The notes beneath the pieces were generated by a model. That model was not told where the DNA came from. It did not search any database and was given only the letters and a program-made list of their open reading frames with translations. Positions 47,760-60,533 of a stretch of 64,000 nucleotides of DNA are shown in pieces; within the stretch, counting starts at the first letter, position 1, and the number at the start of each line of letters is the position of its first letter. The position numbers and the translations under genes are program-made. The DNA comes from Alnus glutinosa (taxonomy: Eukaryota; Streptophyta; Magnoliopsida; Fagales; Betulaceae): the NCBI RefSeq assembly GCF_958979055.1, contig NC_084888.1:2560001-2624000 (forward strand), given 5' to 3'.

Positions 47760-50700
47760 TCAGTTCCCTTCACTCAGTGCTAGTTGCAAGGCGTGCTCTG
47801 CTTCCTTCAGAAATAAACGGGTCAGTTGCTTTTGCCCCCATCGATATTGGATACTAGAGCGCCCGTTTCTACTCAACTTCTGTTTGGTTAGGCCATCTGT
47901 CTCTTTGCTGCAGGGCACGCAAAAGAAAAGGGACATCAAAGATTCATTTTATAGTTCTCCAGACGATGTTTTCAGTTGAAAGCAAGATGAAGATGGAGAA
48001 GCAACAGTTCAATAGTATGGGCAAAAAAAAAAAAAAAGTACACAATTTTTTTCTTTTAAGTAATTTAATCTCATTGAAAAGCGTTGAGGGACAAACTCTA
48101 ATGCACAAGAAGTAAACAAGAAAATTTCCTATTCACTAGAAAAAAGCAAACTATTATGAGCTGCTATCCATGTATAAAGGGAGTTACACAAGAAAAAAGC
48201 ACTAGTGCACAAGATAAGACTCAGGTTAGTACCATAAGAACACCACCACCAACAACAACAACAAAAGATCAAAAGATGAAGGCGAATTCATGCATTGCTA
48301 ATTGGATATTCAGCAAATACATTACACACCGAATTTTAAACATTCCTTCCTCAGAGGACAGGAAACATAATTATTATTATTTTTTGATGAATTGGAAACA
48401 TTAAATTATTAGACACTATTAGCATTGGAAGTCATTGTTTGTAGCATTTTCTGCTTTAGTATATCAAAGTATCAGAAACCAGGGGTTTTGCTGCACATGC
48501 ATAATACTTTGAACTGGTATTCAAAGACCATAGGCAAGTGCAGCTTAAGTATTGCAAGAAGATTATAGACCAGCAAAGGTTACATTAAACTGGATCAAGG
48601 ATTTGACTAAGAAGGCATCCATCAAGACAAAAATATGCTACCTCAAATTTTTCTTGTACCTTATTTGCTGCTCCTGGCTTTCAGCAGTGCTAACTTCTTT
48701 AAGCAGTTCAATGTCACAGTCCTCTGTTCCAGAGTTCTCTTCAAGATCCATCATCCTTGCATGCACAGAGATCACAGTCTTAGGAAAGTTGTGAATTCTT
48801 TTCTTTTTAAACGGATGGAAGTGATATTATATAGCCGAGTATCAGCAATCAATATTCAATGAGAGATTCCAGTGGTTACTTTGTCTGGAGAAGATCAACA
48901 AGCAATTGCAAAGCTCCAGAATCGCCACAAGCCTCCCATACTGCTGCATGGACTTCTGTATCAGATGGTTGCCTCTCCCCTCCATACCCAACAAGCTTTA
49001 GTAAAAGAAATAAATTCAATCAGGGGTTGAAAACAAGAAGAAAAAGAATTTGAACCATAGGTGGGTTCTTTTCTTTGGGATCCAAAGAGCAAATCTCTAT
49101 CAATAAGTAAAAATATCACCAAAGTATAAAGAAATCTAGCACGCTGATGTGCAAATCATCTTTCCATTAAGTAGTTAGAGCAGTTTCCTTATATTTACGA
49201 CTGGATGCTCCTCAAATAATAGTTTATGCTATATAAACAATTCATAAAGATCACCAAAAGCCTGCCCACGACAATGTTTTCTTTAATGTGCAACATCAAA
49301 ATCTTAACAGCCTTGCCTTCATCTCACCCCATAAATACATCAATATATGTTTTCATTTTCTGCTTTATCTTTTAAAGGCAGTCGGACAATCAATTTATAA
49401 CATCATATATCATTAAAAAAAATAATAAAAATAAAAATCAATGATGCTTCTAGAACAAATCTCTATTAAGACATAAGACAGTAAAGCACAACTTCTAACT
49501 TGGGGGAAAAATGAAAATTGACAATAATTAAAAACAGATGCTTCATTTATTAATTATGGAGTTTAAGTGATACTCTGATATTATGTCCAAAGTATAGTGC
49601 ATGTTTTAACTGAACTAAGTTCTAATTTATAACTCAATAGCCTCATTAGGATCTAATAAGATTTGATACTTTCGTTTTGACGTAAAACTTTTTTTGTCTG
49701 AAAATATTTTCAGCCTAACACAATTTTTATTTTTATTTTTGATAAGCAGAGAAATTTTATAAAAAGCGTAAAGGCGCTCCTAAGCATACATTTTTTTTGA
49801 TAAGTAAGTAGAAAATTTTATTAGAAAAAACGCAAAGCGCAATCAGGTATACAGGGGGTATACAGGAGAGGCAATTAGGAAGAAGAAGAAGAAAGCAATA
49901 CAAGGAAATTGCTATAACTAATCTCTAAAGGTGCTAAATACGCAGCCGTCCAGGAGTACAAAGAATGAAGAAAAAAGGAAATGAGCTCCTCTATGGTTCT
50001 TTCTTTGTCCTCAAACTGTCTATCGTTGCGTTCCGTCCACAAGCACCACATAAGACAACAAGGAGCCATCTTCCACACGACCGCACTACTGGACCGTCCC
50101 CCCGACCACCAGCAAGAAAATAAGTCTATCACCCGAGAAGGCATCACCCAATACAGACCGAAACGGCTAAGGATGACGTACCACAGAGCACGTGCAACCT
50201 CGCAATGAAGGAGAAGATGATCCACAGTCTCCCCGGTCATTTTACACATACAGCATCTATCAATCACAATGACACGCTTCTTTCTGAGGTTGTCCAAGGT
50301 GAGGATTTTCCCTAACGCTGCCGTCCAAGCGAAGAAGGCCACTTTCAATGGGGCTTTGGTCCGCCAAATACTTTTCCAAGGGAAAAAAGAAGTTTCTTTG
50401 CATGCAAGAGCCTTATAGAATGATCTGACATCAAAAGACCCTTTGCGAGAGAGGGTCCACCAAAGCCGGTCCCCCCCAACTTGAGCCACCTTAGATGAAT
50501 ACAATAAGAAGAAAAAGGAAGCCATAACGTCCACCTCCCAATCGTGAACATCACGGAAAAATCTGACATCCCACTGATAGGAACCACTTACCACTACCAA
50601 ATGGTCTTCTACCAAAGAATCCTTGGCACAAGCTATATCATATAGAACTGGATAGGCTTCCTTGAGGGCCATCTCTCCACACCATACATCATCCCAAAAA

Positions 50701-53700
50701 CGAATCCTCGACCCATTGCCCAAGATAAGTCTGGTAGATCTACAGAACATGCTCCACCCCTTCCTAATGTTTTTCCAAATCCCCACACCGTGAGACCCAA
50801 GGGGATCTAAAGAACACCAACCAGCCCTAGTAGAGCCATACTTCGCATCCACCACGGATTTCCACAGAGCTTCTCTCTCAAAAGCATAACGCCATAACCA
50901 CTTCCCTAATAGCGCCTTATTGAACGTTCTCAAATTTCGAATGCCCAATCCACCTTCAGAAATAGGAAGACAAACCTTGGACCAACTAACCAAGTGGTAT
51001 TTGAATTCTTCGCCTATGCCACCCCACAAAAAATCACGATGCAGCTTCTCAATGCGACTAGCAACACTGGAAGGAATAGAGAATATAGAGAGATAATAAG
51101 TAGGAAGGTTGGAAAGAGTACTCTTTATGAGGGTAACCCTACCCCCCTTCGACAAATACAACCGCTTCCAGCTAGCCAACCGTCTCTCAATCTTCCCTAC
51201 AACTTCATCCCAGCAAGACTTAGCCTTAAAAGGAGCTCCTAACGGAAGACCAAGATACTTTATAGGAAGAGAGGACACTCCACATCCCAATATGTTAGCC
51301 AGACCGTCCATATTATCCACCTCACCCACAGGAACCAAAACAGATTTGGCCAGATTAATCTTCAATCCTGACACAGCTTCAAAAGTAATAAGAAGCATAT
51401 GAAGATAATGAAGTTGTTCAGAATTAGCCCCGCAAAAGACTAAAGTATCGTCTGCGAACAAAAGGTGAGAAATGTTAAAAGCTTCACTGTTGCCAGAACC
51501 CACAGAAAACCCTGAAAGGTAACCCTTTTGAACATTAGCGAAGAAAAACTTGCTAAGAGCTTCCATCACTATGACGAACAAAAGTGGTGACAAAGGATCA
51601 CCCTGTCTAAGGCCACGAGAGCTACTGAAAAAACCGGTTGGGGAGCCATTCACCAGCACAGAGAACCGTACCGTAGATATACATTGCGCTATCCAGGAAC
51701 ACCATCTCTCCCCAAAGCCACATCTTCTCAACATATACAATAAGAAATCCCAGTTAACGTGGTCGTAGGCCTTCTCAACATCCAACTTACAAAGTAGCCC
51801 TGGTTCGCCGGATTTGATTCTACTATCCAAGCACTCATTGGCAATAAGAACTGAGCATACATGAAGTATACAAAAAGGACACCAAAACAGAAAAAGAAAG
51901 AAAGAAAGAAAGAAACAGAACCCGCAAAACCCAAAAACAAGAGGAAACCTAAGCACCCTAATAGGAACCAGCCCACAAAACCCTGAGAACAAAACATCAT
52001 AGCAAGGGCTCCCTTGCCTTTCCCTAGCTAGAACCAAAACCTCTAACATCATAATTAATCGAGCACTCTAAGTTTTTCACATCTCTACTCCCTTTAAACT
52101 TAGGAGTGGACCCTGAAAACTCTTGAAGCTCTTCATCAATTTTAGACATCAAGTTCCAAAAATCCTTCACATTTCCTTCGTGGGAGACCTCCAGTGTTTG
52201 AAAACAGAAATCACCGATCCCTTCTAAATCACCGATCCCTCGAAGGTTCACCGACCTCTGAGGAAGACGACAACAGAGGAGGGCACCCAAACACTGGAGA
52301 GACCACAAGCCTCGACGGGGCACCAACGCCCAACATCTTCTCACCCACAGACTTGGGCGACGGGAGAGAAGACCCACCCACTTCAGTCAAAGGAATGACC
52401 TCACCGCTCGGGAGAAGGAAGACTCGCCGAAGAAGAGGCTTACAGACCTCGTCACGCAAAGGCGCAGACGCCAAAGAAGAGCGAGGACCCAGAGATGGAG
52501 GGACGTTGATCGCTGCCACAGCCTAACACAATTTTTAGGAAAATTATTTATTACATTGTTGGGTTGAAACACAAAAAATGATCCAAACACAACCTCAAAC
52601 ACCTTATCTGCAGTATACCAAACCCATATTCACCCAAACCAGTCACCACTTCAAGCACCACATCCCATTAATCACCTCAATTGCCACCACCACGAGCACA
52701 CCCAACCTCAAACACCTTACTGCAGTACACCAAACCCACATTTACCCAAACCAGCCACCAACTCAAGCGCCAAATTCCATACATCATCTGGACTGTTGCA
52801 CCACGACAATCACGCCAAACCTTGGACACCTTATCTGCAATGCACAAAACCTGTGTTGACCCAATTTAGCCACCACTTCAAGCACCAAATCCCATTCATC
52901 AATTCAACACCTCACCAGGGAAAAGCAAGGATCATCTAATCCTAATACAACTGAAGTATAGAAGACAATTTTCAGAACCTTTCACCATACCGGCAAGCAA
53001 CCCAAAGTGACCGAAACAAGGCTTACACACCTTCAACTCTAGACGTGTTCATTGCATTCATTTAATATTGAAGATACTTGACAAGGTGGGTTACAGGGAA
53101 GCTATATATATCCTCAGGTCAGAAGTTATAAAAAGGCAAGGTATCCATGGTAAGGAAAGATGATGCTAGAGAAACTGCACCTCTTCCAGCATTGATTGAA
53201 CCTGAAAAAGCTCATCCTCCTGCAAGGCTATGGTCCTCAAGGCAGTTAAAAACTTCTCAGGAAAAACCAGCTTGTTTAAGTAAGAGGGCGTCTTGCGCTG
53301 ACCACTCCAACTATAGTTGCAAACTCGACCCTCGCACTTATCATTCCCTTTGCTTTTTGCTGTGCATTCTGAAAAGAATCCATGATCCAGCAAACTTCTT
53401 GGTAAAAGACACCTCAGTTCAGCCTTCTGTGAGCACAAACTAGATTTGTTGATAAAGCAAATTTTATTTTGGAGGAAAAGTAAAGCAGTATGGAAGCGAA
53501 TTGTGCATGGATGATCATGCACTAAAAAATTGACGAGAGTACAAATGATATATTAACATGAAACCACATACCACAAAATTAAAAACAGATGATACTTGAC
53601 CTGTGCTTCAAGAAGCTGGGCCTTTGAGTCAGAAAAGGGCACATTCTGGATCGCCTCCATGGGATAATGGACCTGTGTAGTCACAAAACAACCAATGATC

Positions 53701-56700
53701 CATGTACCAGGTCTTGGTAGCTCACTGTAATTCGTTAATTTAGGATTAACAAATGGTCATCCTCAAGTTGAGTTTGAAAGGACGTCACCATCATAAATTG
53801 AAATAAATTAATTAACAGGAGCTACATATGTCACATAGATGGCATTACCATGAGATAGTCATCTGGATTGTTATCAATGACAAAACCATACAAATAAAGT
53901 AGTTCCTGCATCAAATGCAAGGTAATGGATTTGTGTTAACAAGTTGATGAAGCTCTACAGTCACTCAAAATTATACAAGGTCCATTGATTGGAGCTTGTG
54001 CATATAAATATAATCAAAAGACTTAGATAATTGTCAAGCCAAAACACATGAATATTGAATAGTAAGATGGTTGAAAAAAAGAAAATGAATAAGACATTTT
54101 GCATCTTACAGAGAAGTGAGCATGACATGTGTATGGCATAGTACAACCATTATGAATATGGATCCGAGTAGAGGAAAAAATAGAAGGACATCACTCTATT
54201 AATTTATAAAACATGATATATGAGTATATGACCACAAATAGAATGGCATAGCAAAGTACCTCATTTCCTTTGTTACCATAGCTAATGGAAATCTCTCTCT
54301 CGATTTCAAAGGGACTTTGTTCAGCTGTCCAATTGGGAAAAAAGAACATCATGACTAGTCAGCTATACCGGCCACTGAAAATAAAAGCAGAAGGGAAACA
54401 AACTGATGCAAGACAAACAATAATCACAGAAATAAACTCTGAAATTAGGCAAAGAGAAGAGAAAGAAGCTAAAAGATGAGAGAGAAAGATGAGAAAGAAG
54501 AAGCTAGAAAGAGAGAATCGAAGGAAAGAGAGGAGAGAAGCTAGGGGAGAAAGGGAGAGGGGGGGGGGGGGAGAGAGAGAGAGAGAGAAAAAGATATAAG
54601 AATCAATTCTTCAATTTTTTGTATGCCATCAAGTCTGACTCCATTGGAGTGAAAATCACACTTAGATAGACTTCGGACTAATCCCTAACCCTAATCTAGG
54701 GCAAAGCCTATTATTGAATTACCAAAAATACTCTAGGGCAACACTCATTTATTGAATTACCAAAAACAACGCCATTAACTCTTAAAAAAAAAATAAAACA
54801 TAAATTAAATACTAATAACCCAATTAACTAATAAAATTTAAATAAAACAACAGGACCCAATTAACTCTTGCCTCATCCCACATCATTCTCCCCTGGTTAG
54901 ACAAAACTCGACCTCTCAAGTCCATGGTGCTGGCATGGGCCTGAACATGGGCTTGTTGGAATTGTTATTGGCACAAGTCTAGGCGCAGGAAGTCATAATT
55001 GTAAGGCCCAAGATTTCAATTAAAATTGCTTAACAGAACACAAATGGCTTCTGCAGGCACTGAAGAGTCGAGCGCAAGACATGATGGTTTCTTTCTTTCT
55101 TTGGGCTGAGATACAATGGCTTCAAATCACTGCTTTGAGCACTTCTAGTGAAAACCCATAAACTAAAATGGTCGAGTGGCAACTCGGAGCTAATGGTGCC
55201 ACAGCGGCATGGGTTGGCAAAATGGAATGGGACAGCGGCAGCAAAGGGTGAGATGGTGGTGGCGCTAGGTGAACTATGCCGGCGGCTTGGTGCAGGTGTG
55301 CCTTGCAGAGCTGTCTGCAGTAGATGACAGAGGATGTGCAGTCATGCAACGAGGTCGGTGGCACTGGCAAGATGGACCATGACAATGCACCAGTGATTGA
55401 CGTGAAAGGACTATCCACCTGTCTCTCTCTCTCGTGCGTCGTGGGTCATTGATTGAAGTGGGTGGGCATCTGCTTTGCACCGAGTGGGTGGCTGAAGCCG
55501 TGGTAAAGAATTTGTCCATATCAGTGGCAACAACACAGTAGTGGATTTGGATGATGGGTAGCGGCGATGGGTGGGTTGCAAACTATCTGTGGTGGATCGT
55601 GGAATTGTAATTGGGTTGGTTCTGACGAGCGGATGCTGTGGGGATGGAGTTTAAGCACTCTTTTTTTTCTTGGATTGGGTGGTGGATTGGATTGTGTGGT
55701 GGTTATGGGTTGGGCGTATGGATGATGGGGGGTAGTGCTTTAGGCCGTGCAAAGGACTCTGTCATCGCTTTGGGTTGTGGAGTGGTAATGGCACGATAGC
55801 ATGGGGTGTGGGGAATTTTTTTTTTTTAACGATGGCAATCTTGGGCACCTAGAAGTTGGAGGGTGTTACGGTTTGATTTGGCCTGCAGTGGAGAGGCTTG
55901 GGATGGCAGACAACGACTGTGTTGGGATGGTGGTGGTCATCACATTGGCTCAATTGGGGTAGCACGGTCGTGGATGCATGATTGTTGTGGGAAATAATCG
56001 AATTAGGCTCTAATACCAATTTGATGTAGAACAATTAATAATCACAAAAATACACTCTGAAATTTGGGCCAAGAGATGAGAAAGAAGCTAAAGAAGAGAG
56101 AGAAGAGAGAAGAAGGCAGGGGAGAGAAAGAGAGAAGGAAAGAGTAGAATCAATTCTTCATTTTTTTTTTATTCCATCAAGTTTGCCCTCATTGGAGTAC
56201 AAAAGACGCTTAAATAGACTAACGACTAGATCCTAGGGCAACGCACATTTATTGACTTACCTAACATAATTTAGGGCAACACCCATTTATTGAATTGCCT
56301 AAAATAATCTAGGGCAATCACTTGGTTATTGAATTACCAAAAACAACACCATTGACTCTTAAAAATTAAATATTAATAACTCAAGCAACTAATCCAATTA
56401 ACTTCTTGTCTCACATCACAAACAATTAAGATATTCATTAGCAGCTGCTGCTAGCTGCATGAAACTCACGTTAAAGGTCAATAGTTGAACCTAACACCCA
56501 TGTAAATGACAAAACCTACTACAAAATCAGGAAGAGGATACTACCAGAAAGAAGGTACATAGAGCAAGGAACTCCAGTTATTGTTCCTGTTCCATCAACT
56601 TCCCATGTTGCTGCTGCCTTCAAATCTGAAAGGTCAAGTTCTCAGCCAGTAAGGTACAGGAACATACAAAACTTTTGCAACGCAAATCCAATTTATAATT

Positions 56701-59700
56701 GTAAAATGAGCATTTGTAATATCAATTGTCCAAAAGTTACCTATCCAACCATTTTTGTACAGATAAAAAATTGGTTGGATAAGTGAACATTTTTTATTTT
56801 TGTTTGGAAACTCAACTGGCCAAAAGTTTACAATCTTCGGAAGTATTATGTCTTATATGAACACCCAAGAAGCAATTTCTAACATCCACTTTAGTGCCAA
56901 GGTTCACTTTGGATCCACTTTAATGAAAGAAGGAATAAAAGCAGTGAGGTAGAAATTATAAATAGATAAAGCACATACTTTTTTTTTATGAATAATCCAA
57001 AGGAAATAGATAAAGCACATACTAGGACAAGGGTTATAGGAAATTAAAAAATTTATATATAAAAATAAAAAATAAGTCAACAATATTGGTAAAACACCAC
57101 TACCAAAAGAAAGGGATTGACAAGATCCAATGGTAAATTATAGAATTTCAGAATTGTGAATGAATGCCATACTATGATTGCAAAAGTCAATGCCAGGGAT
57201 AAGACCCTCCACCCAAATAGTCTCCCCTTGAATTGATGTGGAAGTCACTCCATTGACTTGCCTATCAACATCCTGAACCCTACATCCTGATATGAGAATG
57301 CCATGATATTAGTCCAATAGCAACATCTTACGTTCAAGAAAGACCACATCTGGCACCAAGCTAGTTGTTTACTTTACAATAAACAAATCAGAAGAAAGGA
57401 TTATTTCATGTGACAGGAAGAGTTAACCTTACCTTTTTCATCCCTTCCACTGACCAACTCTCCACTGGAAATGTGATTAGTGGAATTCTCAGAATCTTTG
57501 CTAACTGAAAAGTTACTGTCCTCTACTTGCGTTTGTGGAAATACATAAGAATGTGGAAGAGGAATGTTCAAAGCACGAGACCAAAATACAGAATTTGCCC
57601 TAGTGCCATGATAATTGTGCAACATAAGTCAACAAAAGTTTAAAACATTGATAGAAGGCATAAATTTAGGAGAGGATTCACTAGATGACAAAATATCATA
57701 AAAACTGTTTAATAAAAAGACACCTACCAAAGGAAATCTTCAAAGCACACCTCACTGGAAAAAGAAGCAATTTGTATACGTTAGTATTTAACAATAGCAA
57801 TGAAGTTTTAAATATATGAGTAAATGATGACGAACAGTTCATCATTCTGAGACTCATGAAACATGTAATTTTAGATAGCTCATTAATCATAGGTAACAAC
57901 CAATAAAGAAAAGGCTAGTGAATGCCTGAGTAACCAAGTGAGTCCAACCATAAATTATCATTAGGTGAAAGAGGGTGTTTTACAAACCAACAGACAACCT
58001 ACATTTCTAAAGTTTGCAGGCTTTGCAGACCATCATGCTTGCATTTGGGCAACTGTCAAATATATTAAGCAAACTCAACTCAGACATACCCATATAAAGC
58101 CATTATCTTTATCAACCACATTATAGATTGATTATAGGCAGAACCACAATGATAGATCATCATTTACAGTAATATTCAAAAGGAGAAATACCATCTAAAC
58201 GCATTTCCTAAATTCTCTCCAAGTTCCTCAGCATGAAACAGCAGCAAGATTTTTTTAAAAATAAATAAATAAAATAAAATAAAATTCTTTAATTCTTTTT
58301 CTGGTTGCACAGCAGCAAGGTTGAATTGCGATGTAACAATCATATTTTGGGTGGCAATCAATGGTGCCATTTGTTTGACATAAATACAATTTAATTATTC
58401 TGAGAGGCTCAAGCTTTCTTTGGTGGCCTCCAATGTGACAAAGAATGGATGTATCCACCGTCCAATACCATAAACACTTTATTCAATGGACATCAATATG
58501 CATATGAGCCAATATTCAAATGCGCAATGAAGACAAAACTAGTAAGGCTTGCCAACTGGACCTGTGATTCCTAATTAGGGCATCTCCAATGTCTATACCG
58601 TAGTACATCACATAGTTTGTTGATTTTATCTAGTCATTTGCCCTATTTATCTACATCCTATTTAAACAAATATAATATTAAAGCTGGGCATAGCAAGCTC
58701 AAAATAAAATATTTCCAAAGTCCTGTTGTCTAGGTATAGTAAATTTTTTAAGGACAAAATATCCAAAGGTTCAATAGTCTGAAAGATGACAGGATAAATC
58801 ACGCGTGAGTCCTCAAATAGTAAAATCTTCCAGCAGCCTGATCAAGAATGAATGATTAGTTGTTCAAAAAACAATAATTCATGACATGGGTTATATTAAT
58901 GAAAGATGAATTAAAGGATAAGACATGAGTAAGTTGGCATGATTGTGATAAACTAATAACGCTCTAAGGACTGCACAAAACCTATTAAAATATTTCTGAT
59001 ACTATAAAGGACCACACACCTTTCTGAATCCCCATCAAGAGTTAAAAGTTTCTTCACAAATCCCTTCGCTTTATTTTCATATAAAGACTGCAACCTTTTC
59101 TTCTGCAGTTAAACATGTCTTTGGTCACATATGCTGTACAGGGAAGTTTAGAAAGCCTACTTCTACAATATGTATATATGTATGTATTTATAAATGCTAA
59201 AGGTAACACTAGAAAAGATATGAAGCCCGGGAAAAAAAAAAAAAACAGAAAGGATCTTTCAGCTTACATTGAAAGTAGAATGAGACAAAAGAGAAGCCAA
59301 TCAGATCCCAATTTAATTGCGAAAATCAATACCATAATACTATACTTACTTTTATACGAGTTGCTTATACAAGAGCCAGCATCAGTTTACAAATTATACA
59401 AATCAAATTATTGAAGTCAACTGAATGCAGACACACTAGCCATAACATCAAGAAGACATTCCAGAATAACATGAAAGAGAAATGTACCGCTATATTTTAG
59501 ACACAAGTGTCTGTACAAAGCCAAATAGACCATAAAGGTTAGTCTATCATAGAAAACAGTCAAGATTTATTCATAGTGTAAATTGTAAGAAAATAAAGAC
59601 ACCCATTTTCTCACAGTACCTTCTAGATTAATGGCATTCTGCTAATTGTCACCCACCAAAAAAAAAAAATTGATATAGCCATTTGGTACCTATAGGACGT

Positions 59701-60533
59701 GTAGATGTGCCCAAAAATTGTTTCACCTGCAATTCAGTGGCCTGATACAACGTTGTTCCCTTCAGCTCCAAAAGCTCATCATCAGTAAACCAAAGTGGAT
59801 TTCCAAAAGTGGTTGGCAGCATATCAAGGTACCTGATAAAATCAACCACCCTGAATGATTCCAATCACTACTTAAAAAAAGTTAATCATCAATTGAGACT
59901 TCAAAAAGAAATGCATTTGTGCATACGGCTTCCATGAAGAATTGTTACGGAGGCGCTCCAGAGTTAGGAACAGAATCATCAAGAACCTGTCATCTACTTC
60001 TCCTTCTTCAAACATTGCTCTACATTCTGGTCCAAGAAGAGGATCTTGCAACACTCTCATAGGAGTTATTGCTAAATCTAGTGGAACAACCAATAGAACA
60101 CCTGAAATTTTTTTCTCAAATGAATTAAAGGAAAAAGTTTTCCCCTCGATTTATAATGCTTTACTTTCCTCAGCTAGCAAAGAGAACAGAGAGCTAATTA
60201 AACAGACTACTAGCAGTACATAAATATTATATGCAAATATGAAGTGATTGGAAGTTATGAATTACCATCAGAAGCTTCATTAGTAGAGAAAATACCAAAC
60301 CCTTTGTTGGATCCACAGTACTTGATCTTGCAACCCCGTAGTTCAGCTCTGTTCACCTGAATTCAAGTCCCAAGTTATTAGAAGAAAAAAAAAAATTTAA
60401 AAAACCTCAAACTAAACTCGTATCCCAAAATGTTGTTTGACTTATTGGAAACAAAACCGTGAAAAGGGGAAATGGAAACCTGCAACCACTGGAGGAACCG
60501 TTCGAGCTTCGCTTCTTCTTCTGGGCTCGACAT
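47760..60533 (-). CDS. SDG40: SET-domain protein-lysine methyltransferase (SDG40-like, LSMT/SETD3 family), 558 aa
   Basis: SAM-dependent lysine methyltransferase of the Rubisco-LSMT/SETD3 class; the target protein is unknown. Sixteen exons: 60480-60533, 60266-60356, 59927-60101, 59727-59832, 59020-59102, 57728-57754, 57433-57599, 57173-57286, 56545-56625, 54260-54324, 53849-53905, 53601-53672, 53181-53426, 48880-48995, 48642-48755, 47760-47868; total 1677 bases, one open frame. It starts MSSPEEEAKLERFLQWLQ. The SET core is split: KYCGSNKGFGIFST near the N-terminus, PYLDMLPTTFGNPLWF and FEDFLWANSVFWSRAL in the middle insert, then IPGIDFCNHN (about 265-273) and the tyrosine motif SISYGNKGNEELLYLYGF (about 311-328). 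The Rubisco-substrate-binding-like domain follows (LVFPEKFLTALRTIA to LTRLFLKEAEHALQLAL). Exon 6 is a 27-base microexon. Intron 9 holds an LTR element and intron 13 a LINE. The symbol rests on memory of the Arabidopsis family; another LSMT-like member is possible. Confidence 0.9.
49730..52518 (-). mobile_element. L1-type LINE in intron 13 of the SET-domain gene, internally deleted
   Basis: About 2.79 kb, same orientation as its host gene, flanked by a perfect 19-bp target-site duplication CAGCCTAACACAATTTTTA (49711-49729 and 52519-52537). An open frame at 49875-52052 (725 aa, minus) carries reverse transcriptase: KLDVEKAYDHVNW (about 89-101), RGLRQGDPLSPLLF and the catalytic LLFADDTLVF (FADD 199-202). 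Downstream are KYLGLPLGAP, LSKGGRVTLIKSTLSNLPTY, and a C-terminal zinc-binding RVT region (SIWRTKAPLKVAFFAW, CCMCK, HLLLHC). The RT block starts abruptly at SVLIANECLD after a TTTC-repeat-derived hydrophobic stretch; the endonuclease domain is missing. The 5' part (52060-52518) looks like an ORF1 tail. The 3' end shows two tail motifs in tandem. Confidence 0.92.
52591..52915. repeat. Tandem repeat, 113-bp unit, about 2.9 copies
   Basis: Units begin at about 52591, 52704 and 52818, each with AACCTCAAACACCTTATCTG or a close variant, followed by CAAACCCA, CACCCAAACCAG and CACTTCAAGCACCA-type blocks. It lies in intron 13 of the SET-domain gene, just beyond the LINE, and has no coding signal. Confidence 0.85.
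54404..56418 (-). mobile_element. Short non-coding LTR element (TRIM/LARD-like fossil) in intron 9 of the SET-domain gene
   Basis: Two related terminal repeats, about 54404-54885 (482 bp) and 56022-56418 (397 bp), both bounded by TGATG...CATCA, with a 5-bp target duplication CAAAC at 54399-54403 and 56419-56423. Read on the minus strand, a primer-binding site like the initiator-tRNA-Met type (TGGTATTAGAGCC) follows the right-hand repeat. A purine tract (AGGGGAGAA) precedes the left-hand one. The interior is about 1.1 kb, GC-richer than its surroundings, with no recognisable gag or pol. The repeats differ clearly in length and sequence, partly through GA/G simple-repeat growth near 54560-54590, so the insertion is not recent. 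Confidence 0.82.
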
